A DNA stretch of 64,000 bases from Theobroma cacao (Eukaryota; Streptophyta; Magnoliopsida; Malvales; Malvaceae). Shown here in pieces: positions 45,402 to 57,785 of the stretch. Both the position numbers and the translations under genes were made by a program. Location: NCBI RefSeq assembly GCF_000208745.1, contig NC_030854.1, forward strand, positions 20,281,822-20,345,821, written 5' to 3'. Positions within the stretch are counted from its first letter, which is position 1, and each line of letters starts with the position of its first letter. The notes beneath the pieces are model-generated. The model worked only from the letters and a program-made list of their open reading frames with translations, was not told the origin of the DNA and did no database searches.

Positions 45402-46036
45402 TGTCAAGCCCGGCTCTGCAATATGTTTATCATGCCATTCCTACATAAGAATGCATGTTTGCTTATTTGGGTACCTTGGAAATCGTTAAAGGATGGTATT
45501 ATACCAAATGGTACAATTAAGTTGAATTAAGCCTCGAACTAGTCCAAATAGAGATTTTAAGATGAAATTGAGAATTTTAAAATTCCAGAATGACTTAAAA
45601 TGGTGATTCGGAGTTCGAGGACCGATTTGGAGTCAAATTAGAATTTACATGGCCTAGGGGTAAAATGGTCATTTTGCCACCCGAGGTTAAAATTGGAATG
45701 TTGGAAGAAGTTTTTGATCAAGATTGACTATTTAGAATATAATTTTAGTTTGAAAAGTGAAAAATTTAATTTCGGCATTTTTTTTAGCATAAAAGCAACA
45801 TAGTCATTTTGCCACCCTAGGGGCAAAATTGTAATTTTACATCACCCAACACTTGTCCAGCACATGGATTTTATCCAATATTTTCTTGGATAATTGAGAA
45901 AATTTAAGTGGTGGAGAGAGATTGCTTAATGGGTAAGTTTGACACATGGACCAATGGAATGGTGACATGTGTCAAATTTTCATCCATTTATTATTTGGCT
46001 TAAAAATCAGCACAAAATCAGCCCATTTCTCTTCAT

Positions 46037-46093
46037 ATGGCCGGCCAAAGCAAGAACAAAGGAAGAAAAGAAAGAACAAGAACCCTAGGGTGA
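46037..46093 (+). other. short leader frame ATGGCCGGCC... in a D-type LTR
   Basis: Eighteen codons, MAGQSKNKGRKERTRTLG, Lys/Arg-rich, ending TGA at 46091. The same ATGGCCGGCCA start recurs in two other D-type LTRs. See the entry at 17415-17537. Confidence 0.35.
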
Positions 46094-46140
46094 AAATTTA
46101 AGAGAAAATTGATGGATTTCAAGTAATAAAACAATCAAAG

Positions 46141-47779
46141 GTAAAATTTCTTGATTTTGGCTTATGATCTACCTTTCCCATACATTCTTTTGCATTTTTC
46201 ATGGTTGAATCACATGATTTCCTGATGGGTATCTTGCTGGCTGAACACATAGAGAGAGGTTTTGATGCTTGATTTAGTTAGATTTCAATGTATTTTAGTG
46301 GTTTTAGTTGATTGGTGATGTGTAGCATGAAAATCAAGCAAGAAAAATTCATGTTCTTCCATCACCCATCATTGGCCGAATTCTCCATGTGGAATATTAA
46401 GGATGATTTTGATTTTATTTCAAGTGATTCGGTTAGGAATTAGTGATTTATGGTGTGAGAATCAAGTAGGAAAAATTATAGTGTTGATGCACCCACCAAG
46501 GCCGAATTTTCCAAAAGAAAATGTGAGGATGATTTTGTCATATTTCAAGTCATTTAATTTGTGTTTGATGATTTAGAGAATTGGAAGAAAAATGGAATTA
46601 TTTGGAGTTAAATTGGACATATTGGCCAATTAATCGAGTGATAGATCGAATTAGGCCAATATCGTTTTATTTAGGTGCACAATTGAATTTGTGTAGAACA
46701 CTGTGTTTAGACGATAATCCGAACAATTTACATCCCATTTCATGCATTAGTATAAAGCCTGAATTGGTTTTATAACAATTTAGCACAAATGTAGTAAATG
46801 GCTTATTGTGTATTATGTCTAGGTGGTGAGCATTTTGGCAAAAGTAAAGAGATAGTACCCGAGGATCAAGAATCGGAGTACTCAAAATTCGACTCCCAAA
46901 ATAGTGAGTAACCTTACTATCGTTTTAATTATCTAAAGTGGTTTTTATCTGATTTTGTGATTTTATGAAAAATGTGTTTAAATAGTAAATCTTTATGTTT
47001 TATAAACAAAATGTGTTTAAATGGAATGATTTTATAAATTGTCTTGAAATTGAATGATGCCTTCGAAAATAGAGCAATTGGAGACCATTTGATGTATTGT
47101 GAATTTATGGTTCTAATTGATTGGCTTATGGCAATATTGGCATGAATGGCTGAATTGGTATTTGTGTTGAAAATGTATAAACTGTTGTTTGCCTTGATAG
47201 GCTGGATAATGATAAAATTGTCATGTCATGCTATTTAATTTTATTGAATTTGTGGGTTATTGATTAGTCACTGCAGTGGACAGGTTCCGCGGACTAGCTT
47301 ATTAGAGGGGACACGGTAACCTTATTATATTCATACCTCAGTATGAGAGGCGAGGTTGGATAACTCTTGAGGTTCACACTTTAGAGTTCACTTCATGCCA
47401 AACCACCACGTGAGGGTGAACTCAGCCAACGCCAAGGAACGACTATGTTTTCAAAATAAAAACATGATTTTTGCGTACATAACTTTTTATTAGCCTTGGC
47501 GGACTCGGTTGGGATAACCTTCGGCCAAGGTATCCCTGATAACTGAGTATGAGAATGATTTTGGCATGAGCCAAAGTTTTAAGAAATTCATAAGCCATGT
47601 TGATTACTCGATTTATATGAATTGATTTTATTTGGTTGAAATGAGTTGAAAGGTGATGAATTATAGTATGTTAAACTATTTTATTTGTCTCCATTTACTC
47701 AACTTTAGATATTTTAAATGATATTTGTTTACTCACTGGGATTATATAATCTCACCACCCTCCTTTCCACCCATTTCAG
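46141..47779 (+). other. candidate LTR-embedded intron, D-type
   Basis: Donor TCAAAG|GTAAAATTTC at 46141 (in the copy at 57891 it is GTAAAG|GTAAGATT, a stronger site). The acceptor is CCACCCATTTCAG|GCTCAAG at 47779. The arrangement parallels the A- and C-type introns although the sequences differ. Confidence 0.45.
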
Positions 47780-48399
47780 GCTCAAGATAGTCGGTAAATA
47801 GCTCACTTTGTTGAAGGCTACAGTTGGACTTACATCCTAAAAAATTGTAGGTTTATTGCTTTTAATACTTTTGGTCGTTCGTGGGCCCATATGTCATTGT
47901 AAATTAAATTTTATACTTTGGTTATCTGTATTACAGTATGTATGAATTTATTTAACTTTTACGCTACAAAAATTATTTATCGGGAACTCTATAAATATTG
48001 TTTTATAAGAAAATAAAATATTTTATTGAATATTTTTATTATATTCAAATAGTTATAGTTTCACTTTAAATGAATGTTTTAGACATCTAAACTTATTTTT
48101 TATTATGAAATATGTGTTTTATACTCGCATACTACATTTTTAGCTAGTTTTGAAATTTTAAGAGAAAAATGACCAAAATGCCCCTGTGAGAAAAAAATTA
48201 TTTATCTATTGTTTTGATTTGAAAATAGTTTATAGTCTCTCAAAACATGATACTTAATAACTGTTGCTCATAGGGGAGGTGCGAAAACTGATATTAAAGT
48301 CTTACGGGGTTTCGGTTGGTATTTTAGGTAATGAATGTCTATCAGAACAACGTGGCGATTGTCACGGGCTCGAGGAGAGTACCGGGTCATGACAATATA

Positions 48400-49105
48400 T
48401 CCTTGTATTACAATGTCATTAATCACATCTAACTTGCTAAATGTCATTTTCATTAAATTACAATCCAACATGCGTATATGCTTTATAATCTCATTGATCC
48501 TTCAAAGATTCATCTTTATTTGATCATTGCATATTATGTAATACCACAATTCCCAAAAATCACCCCTATTTCTTGATTATCTTTCATACCCTTAACATAT
48601 ATATATATATATATTATATCCTTATTGCATTTTGATTTTAATATGTCACTTAAGACTTAGATTCATTCGAATTTGCATGCCTCAAGCATTTCCAAATTCC
48701 AATTTCCATAATATATTAGGAGTTTTTCATTATCCGACTTCATTATCAAGGTTACCTTTAGTCGTCTTTTGTACCATTCTTTCATACTAATATAACACCA
48801 TTCTCCTTTAGCCAATTTACAATTTGTACTTAATATTGCAAGACTTCAAACAAGGTTCTTCTCAAATACTTCTCAATGTCAATACGAATATCACTTTCAG
48901 CTTACAGCTTCCTTTTTGTAACCATAAAACTTAATACTTGTTTTCATAAGATTCATAGTAGGATTCCTCTTGAGTATTTCCTTATGGATACCTACCTTAG
49001 ACTTATGTTTCACCGCATATGATCGCTTAACCCATGGTTTAGCCGTTAGGCTCCTTAGCAAGTTTCAAAATCCCACATATTATACTTGCCGCGTATGTTT
49101 AGTAA
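48400..49105 (-). other. LARD2 interior, second part
   Basis: Continues the LARD interior after the D solo LTR, colinear with 18750-19450 of LARD1, up to the deletion junction at about 49105. Includes a TA tract at 48598-48617. No coding frame. Confidence 0.78.
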
Positions 49106-49481
49106 TTTCTTCTTCTCCCCCACTTAGACTGACCATACACTCCTCCTTCTTGACTAATTTCGACATCAAATAAAATATTAATATTTTAATATTATTTTAT
49201 TAATAAAATATTAATTTATTCTAAGATTTTCCATTTATCTCCTTAGAACCCGAAATGTCTTATTATGCCTCGATTCACTTCCGAATCACTTTTTATCTCA
49301 CTAAGTTATCTTCAATAAAAATATTTTTATTTAATTATTATTTCCTCGCGTACAAAATATTTTATTTTAAAATATTTCTTTCACCCGCCATCACTCTTTG
49401 ACACTTAAATCCACGTCAATTAGCCCTTCATCTTGTAGGTAATGCCTTATTGACTTCTATACAAGGGTATGGGGTATCATA
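49106..49481 (-). repeat. truncated 5' LTR of LARD2 (outermost U3 only)
   Basis: TTCTTCTCCCCCACTTAGACTG to GGGGTATCATA, matching 43930-44289. Only the outermost U3 part survives, directly joined to LARD interior. Confidence 0.8.
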
Positions 49482-49486
49482 GTTTT

Positions 49487-50067
49487 CTTTAAATCTTTTG
49501 AACTTTTCATTTTTCCAAATTCATCTAATCCTTCAAAGATTCATTCCCCACTTTTGTTTCATTCTCTTTTGCTTTTCAAGATCCGAATTGCCCATTTAAA
49601 ATCCTTAATTTCCATCCACTATAAGCAGGGTAATTTTGCTCATTTTTAAATCATTCCAAAACCTAGAAACTTAGTTCTATAGTGAATAGTTGATTCTCCA
49701 AGTTTCATATTCGATCTACGCTTTTCATAGTCGATTATTCTCTTCTTCTAATTGATTTTCACTTCAAAATTCCATCAAGAATTCCTCGTGGTGCCACCCA
49801 AATGTTACAAAATGATTGCTCAAAGGGTTTAAATAAGATATTTTGCTTTAAAGTTTCAAGATGAAAAATTTTTTGATGTTGATGCTTATAATCACTGTAA
49901 GAATCTCATTTCTTTAAGGACTATCTACCATGGTCGGGTAGTTGATCTTGAATTTCTTGAAAAGTTTGATTTTCCCTATATTGAGAACTTGAAGAATTTG
50001 TGTTGTTATGATTATCTAAGTCTAAATATCCTTGTGTTTGAGAAATCAATTAAAGTCTTTTGAAGTA
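49487..50067 (+). other. unassigned sequence with a possible gene remnant
   Basis: This stretch resembles none of the LTRs or LARD interiors in the window. It is T-rich in its first half. An open frame lies at 49833-50063. Its right end meets a fragment that looks like reverse B-type LTR. Confidence 0.4.
49833..50063 (+). pseudogene. fragment of a plant retroelement-type protein (tentative)
   Basis: An uninterrupted 76-codon frame without its own ATG context, bounded by TAA (49830) and TGA (50061). It reads KFQDEKFFDVDAYNHCKNLI, then RTIYHGRVVDLEFLEKF, DFPYIENLKN and DYLSLN. The codon composition and motif-like look (R-x-I-x-x-G-R-V-V-D, F-L-E-K) are far more protein-like than other frames in the window. 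They recall, from memory only, the plant-specific domain of putative plant transposon proteins that ends in an FYANL-type motif. That family call is weak. What is directly seen is an open, acidic/aromatic-rich frame unlike LTR sequence. Confidence 0.3.
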
Positions 50068-50334
50068 GACAACCCCTACTCACCTTTCTTGGCGGGATAT
50101 TACTTTCCCAATTTAAACTCTTTTCATTCTTAATCAATCAATATCACTCGCCGTTAAACCATTACCCTTCTTGACTTACACGCACGACAACAATCCTTTA
50201 CTTGTCAATTTTCAGCAGCAATTAAATTGAAAATACTTAGCAACTTTATAATTTATTATATCCCACACTTGCTGTCCACACTTAGCTTTATGCTTTTATA
50301 GCCTATTCTTTATTCCCCATTCTCATTCAAGTAC
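50068..50334 (-). repeat. reverse B-type LTR fragment
   Basis: ACCCCTACTCACCTTTCTTGGCGGGATATTAC is, on the minus strand, the donor region GTAATATCCCGCC...AAGGTGAGTAGGGG-T of the B-type LTR (1545-1570). It stops where the plus-strand B LTR begins at 50335. Confidence 0.5.
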
Positions 50335-53126
50335 TGTAACACCCGTACCCTCGTATAGGAGTCAATAAGACCTTATCAACAAGATGAAGGGTCAATTGAT
50401 GTAAATTTAAGTGCCAAAGAGCAGTGACAGATGAAAGGAATATTTTGAAATAATTAAATAATAATTTTTTTATCGAGGATGAATTAACAAGTTAAAAGGT
50501 GATTTGAAAGTGAACCGGGATAAAGTGAGACACTTTGGGGCCCTAGGAGACAAGTGGAGAACTTTAGAATAGAAGAACATTTTAGTAATAAAATAATATT
50601 AAATTATTAATATTTTACCTATTGTTGAAATTAGTCATGAAGGAGACTATATAGCTAATCTAAGTGGGGGAGTAAAAGTAAGAAAGAATTTCAAAGAAAA
50701 ACGACATAGGTGGGGCCCGCGTGTCTTTATTAATAAAGCAAGAACGAGTAAGTATATATTTAAAAATTATGGTGACACCTTGGTGGAGTGTAAATTTGAT
50801 ATTTTATTTGTACAAGTGTAAAGGAAGAAAAATAGAAGGAAAATGGGAATTAAAGGAATGATGGGAGGACCCAATTGTAAAGGATAAAAAGTTTTGAGTG
50901 TCAAATGGTAAATAAGGAAAATTTTGAGGACTTTTGTGCATTATCAACATTTGAAGTTAAATGCGAATTAACTAACCAATAAAAAATTAGATTATGTGGG
51001 AGGATGGAATATGCATGTAACAAATACTATTACATGCAAAGATATGCATGCAGGGATGTACTTGTAGTGGGGAACATGTGGCACCCCCACCATGTGACAA
51101 ACAAGAAAGGCATAAGACAAAATGAATAAGATAGTACATGCATGATGGACACTTGGTGACAATTAGACTAAAAGAAGAGAAAATATAGTTGCATGTAATG
51201 TCATTGGCCAAAAGGGAGGCCAAATGGAAATTAAGGTGGGAAAGTTGCATGAAAGACCATTGGGCATAAATAAAGTTGAATTAAGTGGAAATAAATTGAA
51301 GAATGGATATGGATAGTAAAGGAGGATTTTTAACCAATGTGGATGAAAGGCGATCGGTGCATGAAAACCTATTAGTTGGCAAAATGGCCAGATGAAAATA
51401 AAAGGTGAATTGGTGCATGTGCTATGATTGGTTCAAGGGGGTGTCCAAATAAAGAAGAATAAAGAGGAAATGGATGGCTAAACAGTGATACATGTCTAAG
51501 GAAGGATAACACCTATTCTTGTACAAGTTTTTTTTGAAACCGTGGAGAAAGAAAAGATTTCTTGCCATTTCTTCCAACTCACCCATTCTTCAAACCTTAG
51601 AATCTCAAAAGCACACATGCACACATGTTTTAAAAAGTGAATGAAGGACATTTGAAGAGATGTCATGTGGGTTTCAAGGCATTCTAGAGAAAGAAAAGAG
51701 AGCAAAGTGCTAAAGGCTCAAGTTGTGAGGATCCAAGGAAATCGTGGGTTCTTTGCTCTTCATTGTTGAGTTTAGCATCTTATCACCGAGAAAGGGATCT
51801 TCAACATGCAAAAGGGGAACAAATTTGTTGAGCTTGAAGAGAGATAAAAGCTTGGTTTCAAGAGACAAGAGAAACAAGGTAAGGATTGTGCTTTTAGCTT
51901 GAATATTCTTTGAAAATGGGTCAGTAACAATGAGAAATGTTTTGTGGCAGCTTGTTGATAAAACCTTTGGAAGAATATTGATGTTGCATGCAAGATCCAA
52001 GCCCTCACAAAGGTAAGGCATGCAATGTGAAATGATTGTGTGATTCCTTTAGTAGGTTAGGAAACAATTGTGTTAGTTGAAAGCTTGAAAAAGAACTTGT
52101 GGACATATGTTGTTTTGAAATATTTAAGAAGGTTAAGGATGTTGGTGCAACATGAATGGAAAACTTGATATTGTGCTTAGTGGCAGCATGTTTAATGTGA
52201 ATAATGGTGCATATAAGCTTAGAAATTACTTGATGAAATCGGATTTATAGTTGCTACCATATATGTGATTAATAGTATGAAAATAATAGTTTGAACATGA
52301 CAAATGTTATTAGAAGATTGAAATGGGCATTTGAAGTCATAAACAAATTGTCGGGTTTATGTAATTCAAAGTTTACACTAAGGATTAAGTGTAAACGGTT
52401 ATCTCTTATGAATAAGAGATGAAAGTATAGAATTAAATGCGAACAACAAATGTAGAATATATTGGCAGCAAAGCTTATTAAATGTATTGAATTGAAATGA
52501 TGTCAGGAAGTTGACAAAGCAAGGATTATTGCTGCAAGCATAAAGTAAGCATTTAAGGAAATGTTAGTGGCGAAGTAATATCTTGCCATTTTAAGGGGAG
52601 TAGGGGGTGTCAATTTTAAATGATTCTTACTATATCAAAGTTTGTATATAGTATTATCCAAAGGCTTTGTGGAAAGCATGAGTTGCTAGAAAATGATAAG
52701 TGATTTGAATACATGGTTTGCAATGATTTGTACACTACTTTTGTGGAAAGCATGAGTTGGTAGAAACCATAGGCAATTGTGGACGAAAATTGATTTGGAA
52801 GTTGTTTGTGCAGACTATATATATATACACATATATGTAAAGTGTTTTAGAAATTGGGAAACAAGCCTTTTTGTAATGTCTTGCATCAAAACCGTGCCTT
52901 GAATCTTTGTGAAGTGTCCATAGATGATTGCACTTGATAAATGGCTTAAATTTGATTTCTTGTGAGCCAGTTTTTGTTCAAACTTTATTAAAAGTTTACA
53001 CCATGCATTTTAATGTGAAAAGCAATTTTGAAAGGTTACCGAACCTTGTTTTCAATGGATTTAAGGAAAAACTCTTGAAAACCTTGATTTGGTTTTGAAA
53101 ACGGTTTCGACAAATCGAGAGCTTCA
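50335..53126 (+). repeat. second B-type LTR, 3' part missing
   Basis: Starts TGTAACACCCGTACCCTCG, preceded by agtac. Its first 700 bp share the U3 of the C-type LTRs (reverse complement of about 43500-44289), and from about 50990 it is homologous to 1-1980. It is interrupted at 53126 by a reverse A-type LTR. The remaining 1.2 kb does not reappear in the window. Confidence 0.82.
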
Positions 53127-53351
53127 TGTCACAGCCTAGTTTTCGAGCCATGACTGATGCCTAGGGCCAATGGGCACAGCTAGTTAAGCCCAAGCAAGCC
53201 TCTTTAAGAATTCCTGTTTATCATTTCATTACGTTACCATTCCTAAGCCACGAATTTCAATTATCAACTATGCATATTTCAGAAATATACATGGTGACCA
53301 AGTATTTATATTTTTATGGGCCCAAAATACAATCATTCATTGCCATCTAAT

Positions 53352-55210
53352 TGATGGGTTTGGCTATGGATGGCATGCTCAAAATACGCAGCGGAAAGAA
53401 AACTAAAACTTTATAACTAAACGACAAAAAACATGCCTCCACCCATTGATTACCTTGGTGATATTTAACACATAAAAGGACAAAATAAATTATTATTTAG
53501 AAAGTTACCTTGCCAAGTAACTTTGTAATCACAAGGGCACTTTCCGAAGTAATCTCACGAACACCACAAGGAGCAAAAAACCCTAGCCAATCAAGTGCTT
53601 GGCCTCAATGGTAGTACACACGATTGCACTTGAACCTGCAACAAAGGAGGAAGTTTTTAACTATACTTTGTGCTAACAAAGAGGACAACAATTGTCCTTT
53701 TCTTCTTTTTCACAATCTTAGCCGAACCTCTCTTGAAATTGCTTAATAAGCAATTTTCTCTTTCACACAAAGGGAGTGGTGGCAATGAAAGAAAACATTT
53801 TTCATTTTCTAATAAAAACTACGTTTTCTTCAATTGTTAAAAACTCTCATATGGAAAATAATTAAAAGGTGACTTATATAGTTAGGTTAAAATAACTTCA
53901 ATTTTGTAATTAAGACCTCAACATTATAACAAATTATAATATTGGGCCCATTACTTAATTCAACTCTTTTAATTAAGTCCTAGGAAATTAAAATCAAAAT
54001 GAATTTCATTTATATTTTGCAATCAAGGCCTTATACTTATAACTATTTATAATTATGCCAAAAACTTATTTAAACTCCTTTAATTAAGTTTATAGAAGTT
54101 AATTAACTAGCATGTGATTTAAGTCTAACTTAAATCGTCACTCTCCCAATTTAATTCAAATGTAATCATTGTGTGTGACCTATTACGTTCCTAACATGTT
54201 GGCAATGGAATTGCTTAATGACTTAATTGATCTATATAAATTTCAATCAATTAATTTATAATCAATTCCATAGACCAAGATTGGCATCTAGCAATGCATC
54301 ATGGCCACCCAATTGTTGGGAGAGTCAAAGGGTTCTTTGACAACCTTTCAGTGTACAGTCTATCATTGTAATTCATTCCCTCATTATATATCCCGGAGAT
54401 GATAAGAGCTTGGTACAGTGTCTACTCTTATTGACCTCTAAATTTGTTCCTGCAATTATAGCACTAGCTTTATAGAGAGTTATGAAACCTTTTTCATAAT
54501 CTCCATTTCGACTTGGCCAAAGACTTCAATAAGCTAATGTTAACCAAGAATTGATAGGATATGTCTTCTAAAACACTTGAGGTGATGATTCTTATCTTGA
54601 CCACTCATTTGCCTTCACATGCTTCATACTATACCCAAAAACATCTTATTTTGGCATCCTTGGTTACGCACCTTTAGGGATGAAATCAAAGCATAGCACT
54701 CCCAACATAAGACAACCTGGTGTCTCAAGTTTAAGGAATATTTACACACTAACACATGAGAAGTGTTGCATAGACACTAGAGTCTATTACCAAATGCACT
54801 TCTCATGGCCGGTCATGTTCAGTGAACTTGCTCTCCTAGGCAAGTACCTATATTCTAGTTTCAAGTATCTTTATACTTCAATCTAGGAGATCGATTGCTT
54901 ACTTCCAAAGTAAGGAACATAGAATATTCCAATCTCTAAGCATCATTGATGTCCAATCTCAATGATACATTGATGAGGAATATTTTGAGATTATGCTTTG
55001 ATGCATAGGAATCTCATAACTGTAACCCATTATAGTTTCCTTGGAAGGCATATTAATCTCATGGACTTCATCCAATTAGACTTATAACTCATTATAATTA
55101 ATATCTTATTGATGAAGGAAAACCTCTAATCATTCAACATGAATGATACTGTTGCATGATTGGAATCAAGCCTCAACCAAACCTAATTGGTTGCAGAGCT
55201 CATCCCAACA
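53352..55210 (-). mobile_element. Ty1/copia-type solo LTR
   Basis: 1859 bp flanked by the perfect duplication ctaat (53347-53351 and 55211-55215). Read on the minus strand it starts TGTTGGGATGAGC and ends AACCCATCA, TG...CA termini with the TGTTGG beginning common in copia LTRs. A TATA box (TATATAA, complement of 53874-53880) and, near its 3' end, the word CTTTCCGCTGCG (complement of 53390-53401), which I know from many plant copia LTRs, set the orientation. There is no interior, PBS or coding sequence. It is unrelated to all other LTRs here. Confidence 0.78.
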
Positions 55211-55694
55211 CTAATAATGGCATCATTAATCCAAATATACATTTATTGTTTGTAACCTAAATCTTAACGATTTACATCGAGTATATATGTACACATACAA
55301 AACACTCCTGACGACTAGCAGAGTGACCTTGGGTGAGGCTACGGCTACTGAATGCCAACATACCTACCGAAAGGGGACTACACGCGAACGCCTCAATCTA
55401 GGTTCCAACTGCCTTTGAGTCTGAAAACATGAAGTTTAAAAAAGTGAGTATAAACCCAATGAGTGAGCATAGGAAGGGAACAAGCATTGATACAGGAAGT
55501 TTTAGAAAACATAGTGCACTTATGTTGAAAACGATGTAATTTAGCTCAATTTCTTGTTAAAACCCCTTAATTCAACTCTTGATCATTTAGTGCGTTAGTA
55601 TTGAAGAATCCATGATCAATAAAGAAGTTAAAGAGTGAAAGTACAGTAGAGTTCAAGCAAGGCAAGCATAGCAAGTTAAAAAGTTAAAGAGCGA

Positions 55695-55995
55695 GGATGC
55701 CTTTTCGTTGTAGTGAACTTTAGGGCAAAAATTATCCCAACAACCTGAGAGTTTCTAGCTACAGGGAAAATGCATTTTCGCTACAGCAAAAATTGGGACA
55801 GCATTTTACCCAACCACCCGATAGTTTCTCGCTGCAACAAGAATGCATTTTCGCTGCAGTGAAAACTCGAGCCATGAAATTCCCCGCACCTGAGAGTTTC
55901 TCGCTACAGCTAGAATGAATTTAGTTGTAGAGAGAAATAGGGCAATTAAGTTAGAAAAATTCTTGTCACGATGAAAATCCATTTATGCTGCAATG
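55695..55995 (-). repeat. palindrome cluster in the reverse A-type LTR
   Basis: Copies such as GTTTCTCGCTGCAACAAGAA, TTTTCGCTGCAGTGAAAACT and GTTTCTCGCTACAGCTAGAA, decayed relative to the Tekay-like 3' LTR. Confidence 0.7.
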
Positions 55996-56127
55996 AAAAA
56001 CAATTGAAAAACATTTGTCAAATTTTAACATTCAATAATCAATGCAATCACAATATATATTCTCCATAACCTCTCTATATATAACATATATAAACATACA
56101 TACGACCATCGGCGTCACCCCAACTCC

Positions 56128-56300
56128 TCCTCAACTCATGTGCACTCCCACACCGCACACAATTGGGTCATCATCAGCTCAAGTGCACTCTTACACCACA
56201 CATGGCTGGGTCATCATCAGCTCATGTGCACTCCCACACCGTACAAAGTTGGGTCATCATCGGCCATGTGCACTCCTACACTGCACATAGCTAGGTCATC
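56128..56300 (-). repeat. tandem array in the reverse A-type LTR
   Basis: Four units of about 45 bp, CTCATGTGCACTCCCACACCGCACA...TGGGTCATCATCAG. Confidence 0.85.
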
Positions 56301-57747
56301 ATTATCACACCACAGTAACATTTAATGCATAACATACTTATCGACATAATGTGGGAACACATTAACTAATCGCATTGCTCATCTCATATTATAAGAACAT
56401 TTCATCAAGGGCTTGTTCCCCAAGTATAATTTTAAGTAGAAAAAAAAACAAATAAGATTTTTCAAATAACTAATTCAAACACATATACATTTTCTTAAAA
56501 CAATTTAGATGCAGGTTCACTCACAATGTTTTTGTTGATGCTTTGATCGACTTTAACTGCGTCTAATGCTCCAGATGGAGATGGGAGGCCTCGTTGGAAC
56601 CTTGGTAGATTTGTAATTAAATTCCTTCTTAAAATTTCTCAAGCTATTATAGAAAGTCTCTCCTTCTCTTTCTAAAACACCTAGCTAGTGAGAGAAAGTA
56701 TTAAGGTAAGACTTTTGAGGGTTTTAAGATGAAACAGTAAAAGAGCACAAAAGACTTTGTGCAAAGGTGCACAAAAGCAAGAAAATTAGGGTTTAACTTG
56801 AGAAAGTCATGGAGGTTTTTAAGGAGGCTTCCACGGAAGATAAAGAACGTGAAATGGAGAGAAAAGATGGGAAGAAGAAGAATAAGCTGCTGGAAATTTT
56901 TTATATTTATCTTATAGTTGACTAAAGTTCCTTTTATTTACAAAAATGCCATTCAATAATTGACTTTGCCTTCTTCCACTTAGTTCAAACTTTTTACTCT
57001 TTTGACAGTCAAAAAAAGTCCATAATAGATTAAACGTACTCGGGTTCATGAAAACTTAAGATTTTAGACCCGAGACCTAAAATAACCATTTTGCCCCTAC
57101 CATGGAAATTATCGTTATTTCTATTTTCTTTACTTATTTTGTCAAGCCCTACTCTATTATATACTTGTCATGTCATTCATGTGCTTGATAGAATGTTTGC
57201 ATAAGTGAATGTATCGAAAAATCGTTAAAAGTCGGTATTGTACATAGTGGTAAAATTAAGTTGATTAAAGCCTCGAACTGGGTCAAACAAATATTTTACA
57301 ATGTATTTGAAAGTTATTGAATCTTAAAATGTCTTAATATGATGATTTGAAATTCGAGGATTGATTTGGAGTTAATTTAGGAATTTTCATAACGTAGGGG
57401 CAAAATGGTCATTTTGTCACCCAAGGGTAAAATTGGAATGTTGGATGATATTTTGACTAAATTTGATTAATTAGAGCATCATTTGAATTTGAGAAGTGAA
57501 AATTTTCAATTTCGACATTTTTCCAAACATAGGGGCAAAATAGTCATTTTAAGTGTCCATGAGGACAAAATTGGAAATTTTTGAATTTTACACCACTATG
57601 ACACTTGTCAAACCCATGAATTTCATCCATTATTTCTTTAAGTGAGAGATTATATGTGGTGGGAATGAAATGCTTAATTGTTAAGTTTTTAAACATGCAC
57701 CAATGAAAAGGTAACAAGTGTCAAGCTTTAATGTTATTTTAATTGCC

Positions 57748-57755
57748 TATATAAA
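57748..57755 (+). promoter_or_regulatory. TATA box of a D-type LTR
   Basis: TATATAAA in TTGCCTATATAAACTCAC, 38 bp upstream of the ATGGCCGGCCA leader frame. The clean D LTR at 45402 has a decayed version (TTGGCTTAAAAATC). Confidence 0.7.
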
Positions 57756-57785
57756 CTCACTTAAAACCCTCACATTCACACTCTT

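Larger units (their letters stand above)
45402..48394 (+). mobile_element. D-type solo LTR in LARD2
   Basis: 2993 bp from TGTCAAGCCCGGC to ACCGGGTCATGACA, flanked by the perfect duplication atata (45397-45401 and 48395-48399). LARD2 interior continues on both sides. Contents in order: U3 near-palindrome GGGGTAAAATGGTCATTTTG (45657), a related copy near 45805, leader frame ATGGCCGGCC (46037), donor (46141), the CACGTGAGGG/CCAACGCCAAGGAACG block (about 47410-47445) and acceptor (47779). It is the cleanest D-type LTR in the window. Confidence 0.93.
41359..49481 (-). mobile_element. LARD2: second LARD copy with a large internal deletion
   Basis: Flanked by the perfect duplication gtttt (41354-41358 and 49482-49486). 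It consists of a complete C-type 3' LTR (41359-44289), a PPT (44290), about 1.8 kb of LARD interior (split by a D solo LTR) and only the last 375 bp of the 5' LTR (about 49106-49481). The PBS, leader, PBS-proximal interior and most of the 5' LTR are gone. The breakpoint is inside TTTCTTCTTCTC, a word shared by the interior (TTTCTTCTC at 19448) and the LTR (ATTCTTCTTCTCCCCC), which suggests a microhomology-mediated deletion. Confidence 0.85.
53127..57139 (-). repeat. reverse A-type LTR, interrupted and U3-truncated
   Basis: On the plus strand it starts TGTCACAGCCTAG and contains the acceptor (CTGAAAACATGAAG, 55421), a palindrome cluster (55695-55995), the tandem array (56128-56300), a donor (56524) and the A-type U3 motif CCATTTTGCCCCTACC (57088). 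A D-type LTR cuts it at 57139 before the final 150 bp or so of U3. It is split by the copia-type LTR at 53352-55210. Confidence 0.82.

Noticed and set aside
53700..54300. Host gene exon or UTR in the AT-rich stretch with splice-like motifs
   Set aside because: It lies wholly inside a TG...CA unit with a perfect 5-bp duplication and a copia-like LTR layout.
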